From an uncultured Bacteroidales bacterium (GTDB lineage Bacteria; Bacteroidota; Bacteroidia; Bacteroidales; UBA932), in contig CASGDV010000138.1 in NCBI GenBank assembly GCA_949300335.1, positions 1 through 33,249 on the forward strand: a DNA stretch of 33,249 nucleotides, read 5' to 3'. The position numbers and the translations under genes were made by a program. Within the stretch, counting starts at the first letter, position 1; each line of letters starts with the position of its first letter. Positions 23,451 to 32,214 of this stretch are shown in pieces. The notes below the pieces were generated by a model, which was not told where the DNA came from, did no database searches, and was given only the letters and a program-made list of their open reading frames with translations.

Positions 23451-23864
23451 TTACTTTCCTTCCATCTCAACAGGCATATCAGGAAAAGCCGTCTTGAGTT
23501 TCCTGTCATACTCCTCTTTCCCGAGCATCAGGCAATTTCCTGATATGGAAGCTCCCAACTCAACCTGGAGCTGCTTCATGGAAAGGAAAATATCACCGCT
23601 GATATCGCAATCCTTCTTCATCAACAGCACTCCGCTTACATATAGATTGCCCTTAACCTTTCCCCAAAGATCCAGATGAGAACAAAAGATATCACCCTCA
23701 ATGGATGCTGTCTCACCGACAACGACTTTCCCATTGCAGAACAATCTTCCCTCGAACCTTCCGTCTATCCTCATGTCGGAAGACGAAATTATCTCACCCT
23801 TCATCACGGTGGAGTTGGAAATGCGGGTAATGGTGTTTACAACCAGTTGTTCAGATTTAGGCAT
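23451..23864 (-). CDS. Bactofilin (polymer-forming cytoskeletal protein)
   Basis: From the ATG at 23864 the protein is 137 residues. It shows the bactofilin pattern: a short N-terminal tail, then regularly spaced beta-helix turns with glycine and hydrophobic residues (MKGEIISSSDMRIDGRFEG, VVVGETASIEGDIFC, LWGKVKGNLYVSG, CDISGDIFLSMKQLQVELGASISG). Bactofilins self-assemble without nucleotide into filaments that help shape the cell or localise envelope enzymes. An in-frame ATG at 23900 would overlap the secA end and add 12 residues; the 23864 start leaves a 14-base gap from secA and gives a more typical N-terminus (MPKSEQLVVN). Co-transcription with secA is likely. Confidence 0.85.
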   Translation of the reverse strand: MPKSEQLVVNTITRISNSTVMKGEIISSSDMRIDGRFEGRLFCNGKVVVGETASIEGDIFCSHLDLWGKVKGNLYVSGVLLMKKDCDISGDIFLSMKQLQVELGASISGNCLMLGKEEYDRKLKTAFPDMPVEMEGK

Positions 23865-23878
23865 GGTACATATGTTTT

Positions 23879-26800
23879 TTAAAGTCCTTTTCCGTGACAA
23901 TTCTTATACTTCTTGCCGGAACCGCAAGGACAAGGGTCATTGCGTCCTACCTGCTTCTCTACATGGACAGGAGTCTTGCTCTTCTGATCCGGAGAATTGG
24001 TTACAAGATCATTGCGGCTGGTATTCATCCTGCTCATATCCGGTCTTCTGACCGACGGCTGGCGGTTCGTTACCTCAGAAGCATCCCTCAAAGGAATCTG
24101 AGCCCTGAACAGGAATGAAAGTATATCCTTGCTCAAAGTCTCAAGCATCGACTTGAAAAGATTGAAACTCTCGAATTTATATATGAGGAGCGGGTCCTTC
24201 TGCTCGTATGTAGCATTCTGAACGGACTGCTTCAAATCATCCATCTCTCTCAGATGCTCTTTCCAATGGTCATCTATCATGTAGAGAGTCATGTTCTTTG
24301 TCAAGGTCCTCGCCATCTCGCGTCCCTCCGTCTCATAAGCCTTCTTCAAATCCACAGACAAAGTGAGCATCTTGCGTCCGTCGGATATAGGGAAAGATAT
24401 GCTGTGATACAAAGCCCCCTGAGTCTCATAAACATTCTTGATGAACGGATAGGCCTTCTGTGCCATGGTATCCATCCTTCTCCTGTATACATTCTGCATC
24501 TGTTCGAAAAGCTTGTCAGCGATATCGTTTCTTGATGCACTGTTGAAGAACTCCTCATCGAATCCGAGGTCGATCGACAGATTCTTCATGACCATCTCGG
24601 AGAATGAATCGTAATCATAATTCTCCGCAGAATCGGCATAAATCTCCGCCATATCCTGCATCATGTTCAGCACGTCGATCTCGACACGCTCGCCGGACAA
24701 GGCATTGCGCCTCTTCGTATAGATTACCTCCCTCTGGGAATTCATGACGTCATCATATTCGAGCAGCCTCTTTCTTATTCCGAAATTGTTTTCCTCGACT
24801 TTTTTCTGAGCCCTTTCCACAGAACTTGAAAGCATAGGATGGACGAGGACATCATCATCCTTCATACCCATTCTGTCCACAATCGACGCAATCTTCTCAG
24901 CGCCGAACAGCCTCATAAGTTTATCCTCCAGAGAAACATAGAAGACGGACGAACCCGGGTCGCCCTGACGTCCGGCACGACCGCGGAGCTGGCGGTCCAC
25001 ACGGCGGCTGTCATGCCTTTCCGTACCTATGATAGCCAGACCTCCCGCCTTTCGCACTTCCTCAGACAACTTGATATCGGTACCGCGGCCGGCCATGTTG
25101 GTAGCAATAGTGACCGTACTCTTCTGACCTGCATTTGCCACGACCTCAGCCTCGCGTGCATGCTGCTTCGCATTCAGGACCTGATGCTGTATTCCCCTGA
25201 GCTTCAGCATCCTGCTCAACAACTCCGAAGTCTCGACATCCGTAGTACCCACAAGCACAGGACGCTCCTCCTTCGTAAGTTCGACTATCTTGTTTATGAC
25301 AGCCTCATATTTCGCCTTCTTCGTCTTGTAAATAAGATCGTCATTATCTATACGTGCAATCGGCCTGTTCGTAGGAATCACGACAACATCCAGCTTGTAG
25401 ATTGACCAGAACTCACCTGCCTCGGTTTCAGCGGTACCAGTCATACCGGCAAGCTTGTGGTACATCCTGAAATAGTTCTGAAGAGTAATTGTAGCGAAAG
25501 TCTGGGTAGCAGCTTCTACCTTTACGTTTTCCTTTGCCTCAACCGCCTGATGCAGGCCGTCGCTCCAACGCCTTCCCTCCATTATACGTCCGGTCTGCTC
25601 ATCCACTATCTTGACCTTGTTATCCATTATGACATAATCGATATCCTTCTCGAACATCGCATATGCCTTAAGCAGCTGGTTTACAGTATGAACACGCTCG
25701 GACTTCAATGCGAACTCGGCCATGATCTCGTCTTTCCTGGTCTGTTTCTCGTCTGCAGGAAGATCGCTCTTCTCAACATCGGCAATGGCACTTCCCACAT
25801 CAGGAAGAATGAAGAACTTAGGATCCGACAAAGTTCCGCTCAACAAATCGTGACCGTTGTCGGTCATGTCTACCGAATGCTGTTTTTCATTTATTACGAA
25901 ATACAAAGGATCCGTAATCACAGGCATTTCGCGTTCATTGTCCTGAATATAATAATTCTCCGTTTTCTGGAGAAGCTGCTTCATTCCGGGTTCGCTCAGG
26001 AACTTGATGAGAGGCTTGTATTTCGGAAGTCCCTTGTAAGCCCTGAACAGAAGTTTTCCTCCCTCCTTCTCGTCACCGGCGGCAATAAGCTTCTTGGCTT
26101 CATTCAACGTACTCGTAACAAGAGTCTTCTGATTGTTGTAAAGACGCTCCACATAGGACTTGAACTCCATGAACTGCTGGTCGTCACCTTTCGGAACAGG
26201 ACCGGATATAATCAAAGGAGTACGTGCATCATCGATCAGCACGGAGTCGACCTCGTCGACAATAGCATAATGATGCTTCCTCTGTACAAGATCCTTCTGG
26301 AAAATCGCCATGTTGTCACGCAGATAATCGAAACCGAACTCATTGTTTGTTCCGAAGGTTATGTCGCATGCATAGGCCTTTTTCCTCGCCTCACTGTTAG
26401 GCTCATGCTTGTCGATACAGTCAACGGAAAGACCGTGGAACATGTAAAGCGGTCCCATCCACTCCGAGTCACGTTTCGAAAGGTAATCGTTGACGGTTAC
26501 AACATGCACTCCCTTTCCTGCAAGGGCATTAAGGAATACAGGCAGCGTAGCAACGAGAGTCTTACCCTCACCTGTCGCCATCTCGGCAATCTTTCCCTGA
26601 TGGAGCACGATACCTCCGATGAGCTGTACGTCATAATGGACCATATCCCAGGTAATGCCGTTTCCGCCGGCCATCCAGTGATTATGCCAAACGGCATAGT
26701 CTCCGTCGATTTCCACGAAATCCTTCGATGTGCTCAGATTGCGGTCGAAATCAGTCGCCTTAACCCTTATCGTCTCGTTTTCCTTGAACCTGCGGGCAGT

Positions 26801-27151
26801 AGACTTCATGACAGCGAAAGCCTCAGGCAGTATTTCATCAAGAACTTTCTCTATTTCCTCATCGACCTTCTTCACAAGCTTGTCGGACTCGGTAGCCAGA
26901 CTCTCCTTCTGGTCAAGCGGAATATCTTTCTCCAGTTCCTCCTTGATTTCCGCAATACGCGCCTCATCGGAAGCAATCCTTTCACGGATTATCCTTTTGA
27001 GTTCCGCCGACTTTTCCCTCAACTGGTCATCGGTCAGTTTATCAATCTCCACATAAGCCTCCAGCACCTTCGCAAGGACAGGCTTCAGCAATTTGAGGTC
27101 ACGGTCTGCCTTCGTACCGAAAACCTTCTTGAAAATACCAGCAATTGACAT
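23879..27151 (-). CDS. secA: Preprotein translocase ATPase SecA
   Basis: This 1090-residue motor protein has the Walker A loop GEGKT at 194-198 and the Walker B/DEAD-like DEVD at 299-302 followed by [10 protein letters not shown]. It also has the second nucleotide-binding fold ([29 protein letters not shown]), the helical scaffold with [13 protein letters not shown], and a C-terminal SEC-C zinc motif (C1074, C1076, C1085, H1086). It is longer than E. coli SecA (901) because of insertions before and within NBD1, as is common in Bacteroidetes. It binds SecYEG and uses ATP to push unfolded signal-peptide proteins across the inner membrane. Its own promoter lies at 27237-27266. Confidence 0.98.
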   Translation of the reverse strand: MSIAGIFKKVFGTKADRDLKLLKPVLAKVLEAYVEIDKLTDDQLREKSAELKRIIRERIASDEARIAEIKEELEKDIPLDQKESLATESDKLVKKVDEEIEKVLDEILPEAFAVMKSTARRFKENETIRVKATDFDRNLSTSKDFVEIDGDYAVWHNHWMAGGNGITWDMVHYDVQLIGGIVLHQGKIAEMATGEGKTLVATLPVFLNALAGKGVHVVTVNDYLSKRDSEWMGPLYMFHGLSVDCIDKHEPNSEARKKAYACDITFGTNNEFGFDYLRDNMAIFQKDLVQRKHHYAIVDEVDSVLIDDARTPLIISGPVPKGDDQQFMEFKSYVERLYNNQKTLVTSTLNEAKKLIAAGDEKEGGKLLFRAYKGLPKYKPLIKFLSEPGMKQLLQKTENYYIQDNEREMPVITDPLYFVINEKQHSVDMTDNGHDLLSGTLSDPKFFILPDVGSAIADVEKSDLPADEKQTRKDEIMAEFALKSERVHTVNQLLKAYAMFEKDIDYVIMDNKVKIVDEQTGRIMEGRRWSDGLHQAVEAKENVKVEAATQTFATITLQNYFRMYHKLAGMTGTAETEAGEFWSIYKLDVVVIPTNRPIARIDNDDLIYKTKKAKYEAVINKIVELTKEERPVLVGTTDVETSELLSRMLKLRGIQHQVLNAKQHAREAEVVANAGQKSTVTIATNMAGRGTDIKLSEEVRKAGGLAIIGTERHDSRRVDRQLRGRAGRQGDPGSSVFYVSLEDKLMRLFGAEKIASIVDRMGMKDDDVLVHPMLSSSVERAQKKVEENNFGIRKRLLEYDDVMNSQREVIYTKRRNALSGERVEIDVLNMMQDMAEIYADSAENYDYDSFSEMVMKNLSIDLGFDEEFFNSASRNDIADKLFEQMQNVYRRRMDTMAQKAYPFIKNVYETQGALYHSISFPISDGRKMLTLSVDLKKAYETEGREMARTLTKNMTLYMIDDHWKEHLREMDDLKQSVQNATYEQKDPLLIYKFESFNLFKSMLETLSKDILSFLFRAQIPLRDASEVTNRQPSVRRPDMSRMNTSRNDLVTNSPDQKSKTPVHVEKQVGRNDPCPCGSGKKYKNCHGKGL

Positions 27152-27200
27152 ATCTATTTATTTTTTATTTCAAACATTCGGAACCTTCTGTCAACCAAAA

Positions 27201-27234
27201 GGATTGCCGGAAACAAAAAATGTTCCAGCAATCC
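27201..27234 (-). terminator. Hairpin: terminator or secA leader structure
   Basis: GGATTGC (27201-27207) pairs with GCAATCC (27228-27234), and after one mismatch GGAA pairs with TTCC, around an A-rich loop. Leftward it is followed by only four Ts. It may end the esterase transcript, but the predicted secA start (about 27230) falls inside its outer arm, so it could also be a 5' structure on secA mRNA. Confidence 0.55.
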
Positions 27235-27236
27235 CA

Positions 27237-27266
27237 CAAATATACGAATAAAATCCCTACTTGCAA
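27237..27266 (-). promoter_or_regulatory. Bacteroidetes-type promoter for secA
   Basis: Leftward, TTG at 27266-27264 and TATATTTG at 27244-27237 are 19 bases apart, an excellent fit to TTG-N19-TAnnTTTG. It lies between the esterase stop and secA, giving a leader of about 80 bases. Confidence 0.65.
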
Positions 27267-27278
27267 AAACAATATCGT

Positions 27279-28742
27279 CTACCAGCTGTCAGTCCTGAAA
27301 GCAGGAACAGGAATACCCGACTGATTCACGAGATTGGACTTGCAATAATTATGGAAAGAATATCTGACAGCCACAGGAGCCTCCACTTCCGGACAAGTGA
27401 TCTCAACGGCAGCCTGCCATGGCACTACCACAGCCTTGGCCTCATGGAAGACCTTGTCTTCCCCGGCAACTTCAAACCCGAGTACGGCCTCGCCCCAGAA
27501 TGGGAACAGACCGTCCCCTGCGTTCTCAAACTCGACAATGGCCTTGTTTCCGTCGACCTTGAAATTCTTCATCTTAGGATAACCTACAGGAAGACTCTCC
27601 AGACCGTAAGTCACCGCCAGCTGCGTCATTGCAGTCTGGTCGGCCAGAGACTTCTTGTCGGACGGATGTATGCATGCCTCGTTTCCGAATATCTCAGAAA
27701 CAGTCGCGTAGGAATTCGGAATAAGATTGAGCGAATTAAGCTGGTTTTCAACAAAATAAGCTCTTGTACATGCCGGTGAGTTCCCATATCCGTGCGGAGC
27801 TATCGTAACGAAATGGAAAGGCATCCTGCAATCCTTGTCTCCCCATCCTTTCCTCCAGCAGTCAACCATTGCGGCCTGCATAACATCGTAATGAGTATAG
27901 TCATTCAGATTCGAACATCCCTGATACCAGAGAAAACCCTTTGCAGCATACGGCAGCAGCGGATTGATCATGGCATTGTAAAGCACGGCCATTTTGTTGG
28001 CACCTGCGGCAGGCGTATCCAGTCTCGCAAGCTTTTCCTTCAGGACATCATCGGAAATCTTCCCCTTCACGGCATCGAGAATGACATCCTTAGGAGTCCA
28101 GGCCTCGACATAGGTTCCGCCCCAGCATGTAACGATAATACCTACCGGAATTCCCAGTCCTACAGCCATTCTCTCGGCAAAGAAATAAGCATAGGCCGAA
28201 GTATTCGCAACAGCCTTCGAGGAAGCCTTCTCCCAAAGCCCCTTGCAGTCCGGTTCCGGCTTGTCGCTCGTAGCCTTCACAACATTGAAAATACGTATTC
28301 TGTCCTTATATTCCGGAGCATCGAGTATGGCATCATTCGCACCGTCTATAGGCTGGAAGCCGAATCCCCTCATAGGCATTTCCATGTTCGACTGACCGCT
28401 GCATACCCATACTTCACCTATCAGAACATCCTTAAGCGACACCTTGCCGGTACCTGAAATTTCCACGGAATACGGTCCGCCAGCCACAGGAGTCTTGACA
28501 CGGACCATCCACTTGCCGTCCTCACCGGCCACAGCCTTGTAGGAAGCATTGTCCCACGACGTCTTGACGGTAACCTTGGCACCCGGCTCGTCCCACCCCC
28601 ATACGGGAGCATCCGTCTGCTGTTGCAGGACCATATTGTCACAGAACAAAGAAGACACTTTGAATGTGTCGGATGCCATGCCCCGGAAAGCCGTAAGGCA
28701 TGCAAGCGCAAAAAGAATTGCGACAGAATAAAAACGTTTCAT
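27279..28742 (-). CDS. Secreted sialate O-acetylesterase-like protein
   Basis: This 487-residue protein has a signal peptide (1-24), an N-terminal beta-sandwich (VSSLFCDNMVLQQQTDAPVWGW), and the esterase start VLIGEVWVCSGQSNMEMP with nucleophile S118. LWYQGCSN lies further in. The C-terminal His is H359 in ACIHPSDK. Family members remove 9-O- (or 4-O-) acetyl groups from sialic acids, or acetyl groups from other glycans, in the periplasm. In the usual motif an Asp stands just before this His (DIHP); here the residues are A-C-I-H, so the catalytic Asp is absent at that position. Activity could rely on another acid or on a Ser-His dyad. It starts 11 bases after a 46-residue small gene. Confidence 0.88.
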   Translation of the reverse strand: MKRFYSVAILFALACLTAFRGMASDTFKVSSLFCDNMVLQQQTDAPVWGWDEPGAKVTVKTSWDNASYKAVAGEDGKWMVRVKTPVAGGPYSVEISGTGKVSLKDVLIGEVWVCSGQSNMEMPMRGFGFQPIDGANDAILDAPEYKDRIRIFNVVKATSDKPEPDCKGLWEKASSKAVANTSAYAYFFAERMAVGLGIPVGIIVTCWGGTYVEAWTPKDVILDAVKGKISDDVLKEKLARLDTPAAGANKMAVLYNAMINPLLPYAAKGFLWYQGCSNLNDYTHYDVMQAAMVDCWRKGWGDKDCRMPFHFVTIAPHGYGNSPACTRAYFVENQLNSLNLIPNSYATVSEIFGNEACIHPSDKKSLADQTAMTQLAVTYGLESLPVGYPKMKNFKVDGNKAIVEFENAGDGLFPFWGEAVLGFEVAGEDKVFHEAKAVVVPWQAAVEITCPEVEAPVAVRYSFHNYCKSNLVNQSGIPVPAFRTDSW

Positions 28743-28753
28743 AGTTTCATGTA

Positions 28754-28894
28754 TTATTGTTGTTTTTCCTCTTCCATCATTTTCTTACGATAGGCCTCAA
28801 GACGCTTTTTCCAAACCTGCTTCCGCGCCTTTTCCGCAGCTTCCTTCCTTGCATTGTAGGCTGCCATTTTCCTCTCGAGATAATTATCCGCCAT
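28754..28894 (-). CDS. 46-residue charged small protein
   Basis: The ATG at 28894 opens a 46-residue frame starting MADNYLERKMAAYNARKEAA and ending EEEKQQ, then TAA. It is almost all Lys, Arg, Glu and Ala, with one Trp, and should form a single long amphipathic helix. The start resembles small Bacteroidales proteins I recall that begin (M)ADNYLEKKMEEY; that link is from memory and unverified. It lies 39 bases after the lipoprotein gene and 11 bases before the esterase, in the same direction and tightly spaced, which favours a real gene. Function is unknown. Confidence 0.65.
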   Translation of the reverse strand: MADNYLERKMAAYNARKEAAEKARKQVWKKRLEAYRKKMMEEEKQQ

Positions 28895-28933
28895 AGTTTC
28901 CTCCGACAAGTAATTCCGAAAGTCCAACGGCTG

Positions 28934-31000
28934 CTACCATTCTATAACGGAAACCGGATGGAAATCCTCCGTATTCCCATGGGCCGGAACATTAGCCGTA
29001 CCGTTGAGATATACAACGGATTCGCCGCCGTAATAAAGGCTCGACGTCGTTTCCAGACCCAGCTCGCCGAGATAGATTATACCGTTTTCCTTATCATAAG
29101 TTCCAAGTGCTACAGAATTATCCACAAGGCCTACGGAAAAAGTTCCGATATCGCCGTACGAGCCGTCGTCTCCGATTATTTCAACACCCAGTTTATTGAT
29201 ATACATCTCCACGAATACGGCATTCGGATCCTCGGCATTTATGTTGACGTAGTAATCACCCGGCAAAGCGGTAAAATATGATGCCAGCTGAGGATTGTTG
29301 TTAATATCGAAAGGATTGACAAGTCTGAAAACATCCTTTCCGGCCGCCTTTTCTACCGTAATGTTTTGCAATGTAAAACCAGTTCCCAAAACCCCATTGA
29401 AAATACCGCAGTCGAAAACCGATGAAGCAGACACAGTCTCCCAGTCCGTAATATCAAGTTCATTCTTGGTCGCAACCGATGCCACTGATACGGAAGATGC
29501 CCCTGAAGCACTTATTGCGAAACACAAGAATGTGTACTCCGTCGCCGGCTTAAGATTGTCGAAGGATTTTGCAACGGAATTTCCCGTATCCCATGCAGCA
29601 TCGAAAAACTCACCATATTCGATAGCGATTTTCCTTTCCGACAAACCGTTGGCAAGAGTCGCATCATAACCATCCTTGGACAAAAGAGAAACATATGTTT
29701 TATAAACACCTGTTCCGATAAGATTGAACGTAAGTTTGCTGTGGGTAGAATTTGCATCATCAGGAATAACCTCAACGGAAGGAGCGCCATCGGTCACTGA
29801 AGTTGTCGTAGTAGACAATATTATAGGGGTACCGACAATATCTCCAGTCACTTCATTGCATGCCGCTACTACAACATCATAATCGTATGACTCGAAAACA
29901 GGCTTTTCACCTCCCATATAGGTAGCGGATGACTCCGAAAAGTTCATAGACCCGGAAGTCATCACATTGACAGGGAATGAATAAAGGGCATCGTTCAGGA
30001 ATGTCGTGTAATTTTCATCCCCGAAATAACTCCGCAGGTAAGATGAAAAAACTCCAACCTTGAAAGTCATATTCTCCGGTCCCTGTACACTGAATTCTAT
30101 CCTGTCATGATAAGCTGTCGTTCCGAGTTGCGCATCCAAATTTTCAGACGGCGCATACAAGATAGTTTCTATGGTAGTTATACCGCTGCGTTCCACCGGT
30201 ATATTGCCGCTCATCGACTCCACGAAAAACTTCCCGTCCTCATCCGTAACCGTCACATTGATACCGTTCGGAATATCCTCCGGTATTACCACTACATACA
30301 GATACTCCGTTGAAGAATCATCTATAACCAGAGGTTCATCAAAAAACATCGAAACATCATCGTAAATATTCCCCGGGACCAAAGACGGAGAATCAAAATC
30401 ACCCTGTATCAGCTGGTCGCTGCCGTAAACAAGCCAGCCGCTGACAGACTGTCCGTCATTGGAAGACACTGTTACAGAACTGATGGAATGACTTCCCTCC
30501 TTGGCTTTCAGACCTATTTTGAGTACACCGCCGACATTCTTGAAATACAGGTCCGTATCCTGGGAATAAGCCAGCATCGGATTATAATCCTGCGCAAACG
30601 TTCCTTTCCTGTATTCCTGTACGGGCTGCACGCATATATAGGCATCATTGCCGGAAAAATTATTATGGAAAGCCGGATACGTAGCCACGTATGCATCATC
30701 CTTTTCCACATCTTCAATAGTACCGAGTGAAGGATCGGAATCATCAGGAATAACTTTATATATGATACCATTTATATTTACACTGTCATTTTCCTCCCAG
30801 ACGACCTTCCTGTCATTCTGGAGAATTGTCTTAGGAGAAATTCCGTCACCTGAATCAGGGAGTCTGAGATTCAACGTGACTTTTTCACCGTCATCATCCG
30901 GATCGCTGTTTAGAAGATCGCATCCGGCAACCGAAATAAGAATCAGCATCATGCAGCTGAAAAAGGACAAAGTCCTGATTGTTTTAGATTGAAATTTCAT
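28934..31000 (-). CDS. Large fimbrillin-like surface lipoprotein
   Basis: This 688-residue protein has a lipoprotein signal (hydrophobic 17-26, VAGC with Cys27). The acidic DLLNSDPDDDGE right after the Cys resembles the export signal of surface-exposed Bacteroidales lipoproteins. The first third (WEENDSVNINGIIYKV, then AYVATYPA) has the look of fimbrillin/FimA-like N-terminal domains. The middle (about 290-510) contains Fn3-like strands (LKPATEYTFLCFAIS). The C-terminus (about 530-688) resembles a separate beta-rich domain with YYVNINAEDPNAVFVEMYIN. I do not recognise an exact family. A role in adhesion or glycan binding at the cell surface is inferred. It follows fcl by 55 bases without an obvious terminator. 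Confidence 0.75.
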   Translation of the reverse strand: MKFQSKTIRTLSFFSCMMLILISVAGCDLLNSDPDDDGEKVTLNLRLPDSGDGISPKTILQNDRKVVWEENDSVNINGIIYKVIPDDSDPSLGTIEDVEKDDAYVATYPAFHNNFSGNDAYICVQPVQEYRKGTFAQDYNPMLAYSQDTDLYFKNVGGVLKIGLKAKEGSHSISSVTVSSNDGQSVSGWLVYGSDQLIQGDFDSPSLVPGNIYDDVSMFFDEPLVIDDSSTEYLYVVVIPEDIPNGINVTVTDEDGKFFVESMSGNIPVERSGITTIETILYAPSENLDAQLGTTAYHDRIEFSVQGPENMTFKVGVFSSYLRSYFGDENYTTFLNDALYSFPVNVMTSGSMNFSESSATYMGGEKPVFESYDYDVVVAACNEVTGDIVGTPIILSTTTTSVTDGAPSVEVIPDDANSTHSKLTFNLIGTGVYKTYVSLLSKDGYDATLANGLSERKIAIEYGEFFDAAWDTGNSVAKSFDNLKPATEYTFLCFAISASGASSVSVASVATKNELDITDWETVSASSVFDCGIFNGVLGTGFTLQNITVEKAAGKDVFRLVNPFDINNNPQLASYFTALPGDYYVNINAEDPNAVFVEMYINKLGVEIIGDDGSYGDIGTFSVGLVDNSVALGTYDKENGIIYLGELGLETTSSLYYGGESVVYLNGTANVPAHGNTEDFHPVSVIEW

Positions 31001-31055
31001 AATACAAAAATAAATTGGTTAAAAAATATTCACACACATATATTTGAATCAATAT

Positions 31056-32183
31056 TTATATGCCATTTACATACCAGCCGAACAATCTGTGGATACCCTC
31101 GTCTATTTCCACGGAATGATGCCAGCCGAGAGAATGAAGTTTCGATACATCGGTAAGTTTCCTCATAGTGCCGTCAGGTCTGGAAGAATCCCAGAGCAGC
31201 TGTCCGCCGAATCCCGCCTCGGCTGCTATCTTTTCAGCGACTTCCCTGATACTCAACTCTTTGCCCGTACCTATATTGATATGACAATTCCTCACCTCGC
31301 GGATACCGTCCGCATTCACGGCCATCCCCTGATCCGCAACATCCCTGAAATCCACATTGAGAAGGATATGCACCGACGCATCAGCCATATCCTCGCTCCA
31401 GAGAAATTCCCTCATCGGACTGCCGCTGCCCCACAAAGTCACGGAATCCGGTCTGATACCATAGGAAGCAAGGGTCGTGAGAATATCACTTTCAGCAGAA
31501 CTGCCGTCACATACGGTCCTGACATTCCCAGCTCCGGAAACAGTTACAGGACGCTTGTCCAGATCCCTCCGGACGGCATCCCAGTCGCCATACCCCAGCC
31601 GGTCAGCCAGATATATCTTCCTGATCATCGCGGGAAGCACATGGCTGTTCTCCAGATGAAAATTATCATTCGGACCATAAAGATTCGTAGGCATCACGGC
31701 AATATAGTTGCACCCGTACTGGATACTGAAACTCTCGCACATCTTCAGCCCGGCAATCTTCGCTATTGCATAAGGTTCGTTCGTATACTCCAGCGGAGAA
31801 GTAAGCAGACAATCCTCGGTCATCGGCTGCGGAGCCTCCTTAGGATAAATGCAAGTACTCCCGAGGAACAAAAGTTTGGACACCCCGTGCCTCCAGCTCT
31901 CTCCTATCACATTCTGCTGGATTTGCAGATTCCTGTAAATGAAATCGGCCCTGTATTTGAGATTTGCCATGATTCCTCCGACATGAGCCGCCGCAAGCAC
32001 CACGGCATCGGGCTTTTCCCTGTCAAAAAACTCCCTGACCGCAACCGGATCCATCAGATCCAGCTCGGCATGAGTCCTTCCGACAAGATTCGAATACCCG
32101 CGTTCCTGCAGATTCTTCCATATAGCCGAACCTACAAGCCCGCGGTGTCCCGCAACATATATTCTGGAATTCTTATCCAACAT
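31056..32183 (-). CDS. fcl: GDP-L-fucose synthase
   Basis: From the ATG at 32183 the product is 375 residues, starting MLDKNSRIYVAGHRGLVGSAIW, where GHRGLVG is the NADPH-binding glycine motif. An upstream in-frame ATG at 32237 would run into gmd and is unlikely. The short-chain dehydrogenase Tyr-Lys pair is in EPYAIAKIAG, and the family motifs ILFLGSTCIYPK-like LLFLGSTCIYPKEA, NLYGPNDNF and LWGSGSPMREFLW are present. It epimerises and reduces GDP-4-keto-6-deoxy-mannose to GDP-L-fucose. An insertion of roughly 50 residues before LWGSG makes it longer than E. coli WcaG (321). It follows gmd by 31 bases. Confidence 0.95.
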   Translation of the reverse strand: MLDKNSRIYVAGHRGLVGSAIWKNLQERGYSNLVGRTHAELDLMDPVAVREFFDREKPDAVVLAAAHVGGIMANLKYRADFIYRNLQIQQNVIGESWRHGVSKLLFLGSTCIYPKEAPQPMTEDCLLTSPLEYTNEPYAIAKIAGLKMCESFSIQYGCNYIAVMPTNLYGPNDNFHLENSHVLPAMIRKIYLADRLGYGDWDAVRRDLDKRPVTVSGAGNVRTVCDGSSAESDILTTLASYGIRPDSVTLWGSGSPMREFLWSEDMADASVHILLNVDFRDVADQGMAVNADGIREVRNCHINIGTGKELSIREVAEKIAAEAGFGGQLLWDSSRPDGTMRKLTDVSKLHSLGWHHSVEIDEGIHRLFGWYVNGI

Positions 32184-32214
32184 AATCCTACTTGATTTTA
32201 CCGGAACACATCTT

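Noticed and set aside
25457-27148. Long rightward frame (563 residues) antisense to secA
   Set aside because: secA in this span is unambiguous and fully conserved in motif order; the opposite frame is a result of codon bias and matches nothing I know.
31044-32195. Long rightward frame (383 residues) antisense to fcl
   Set aside because: The fcl product has clear family motifs; the opposite frame is a shadow.
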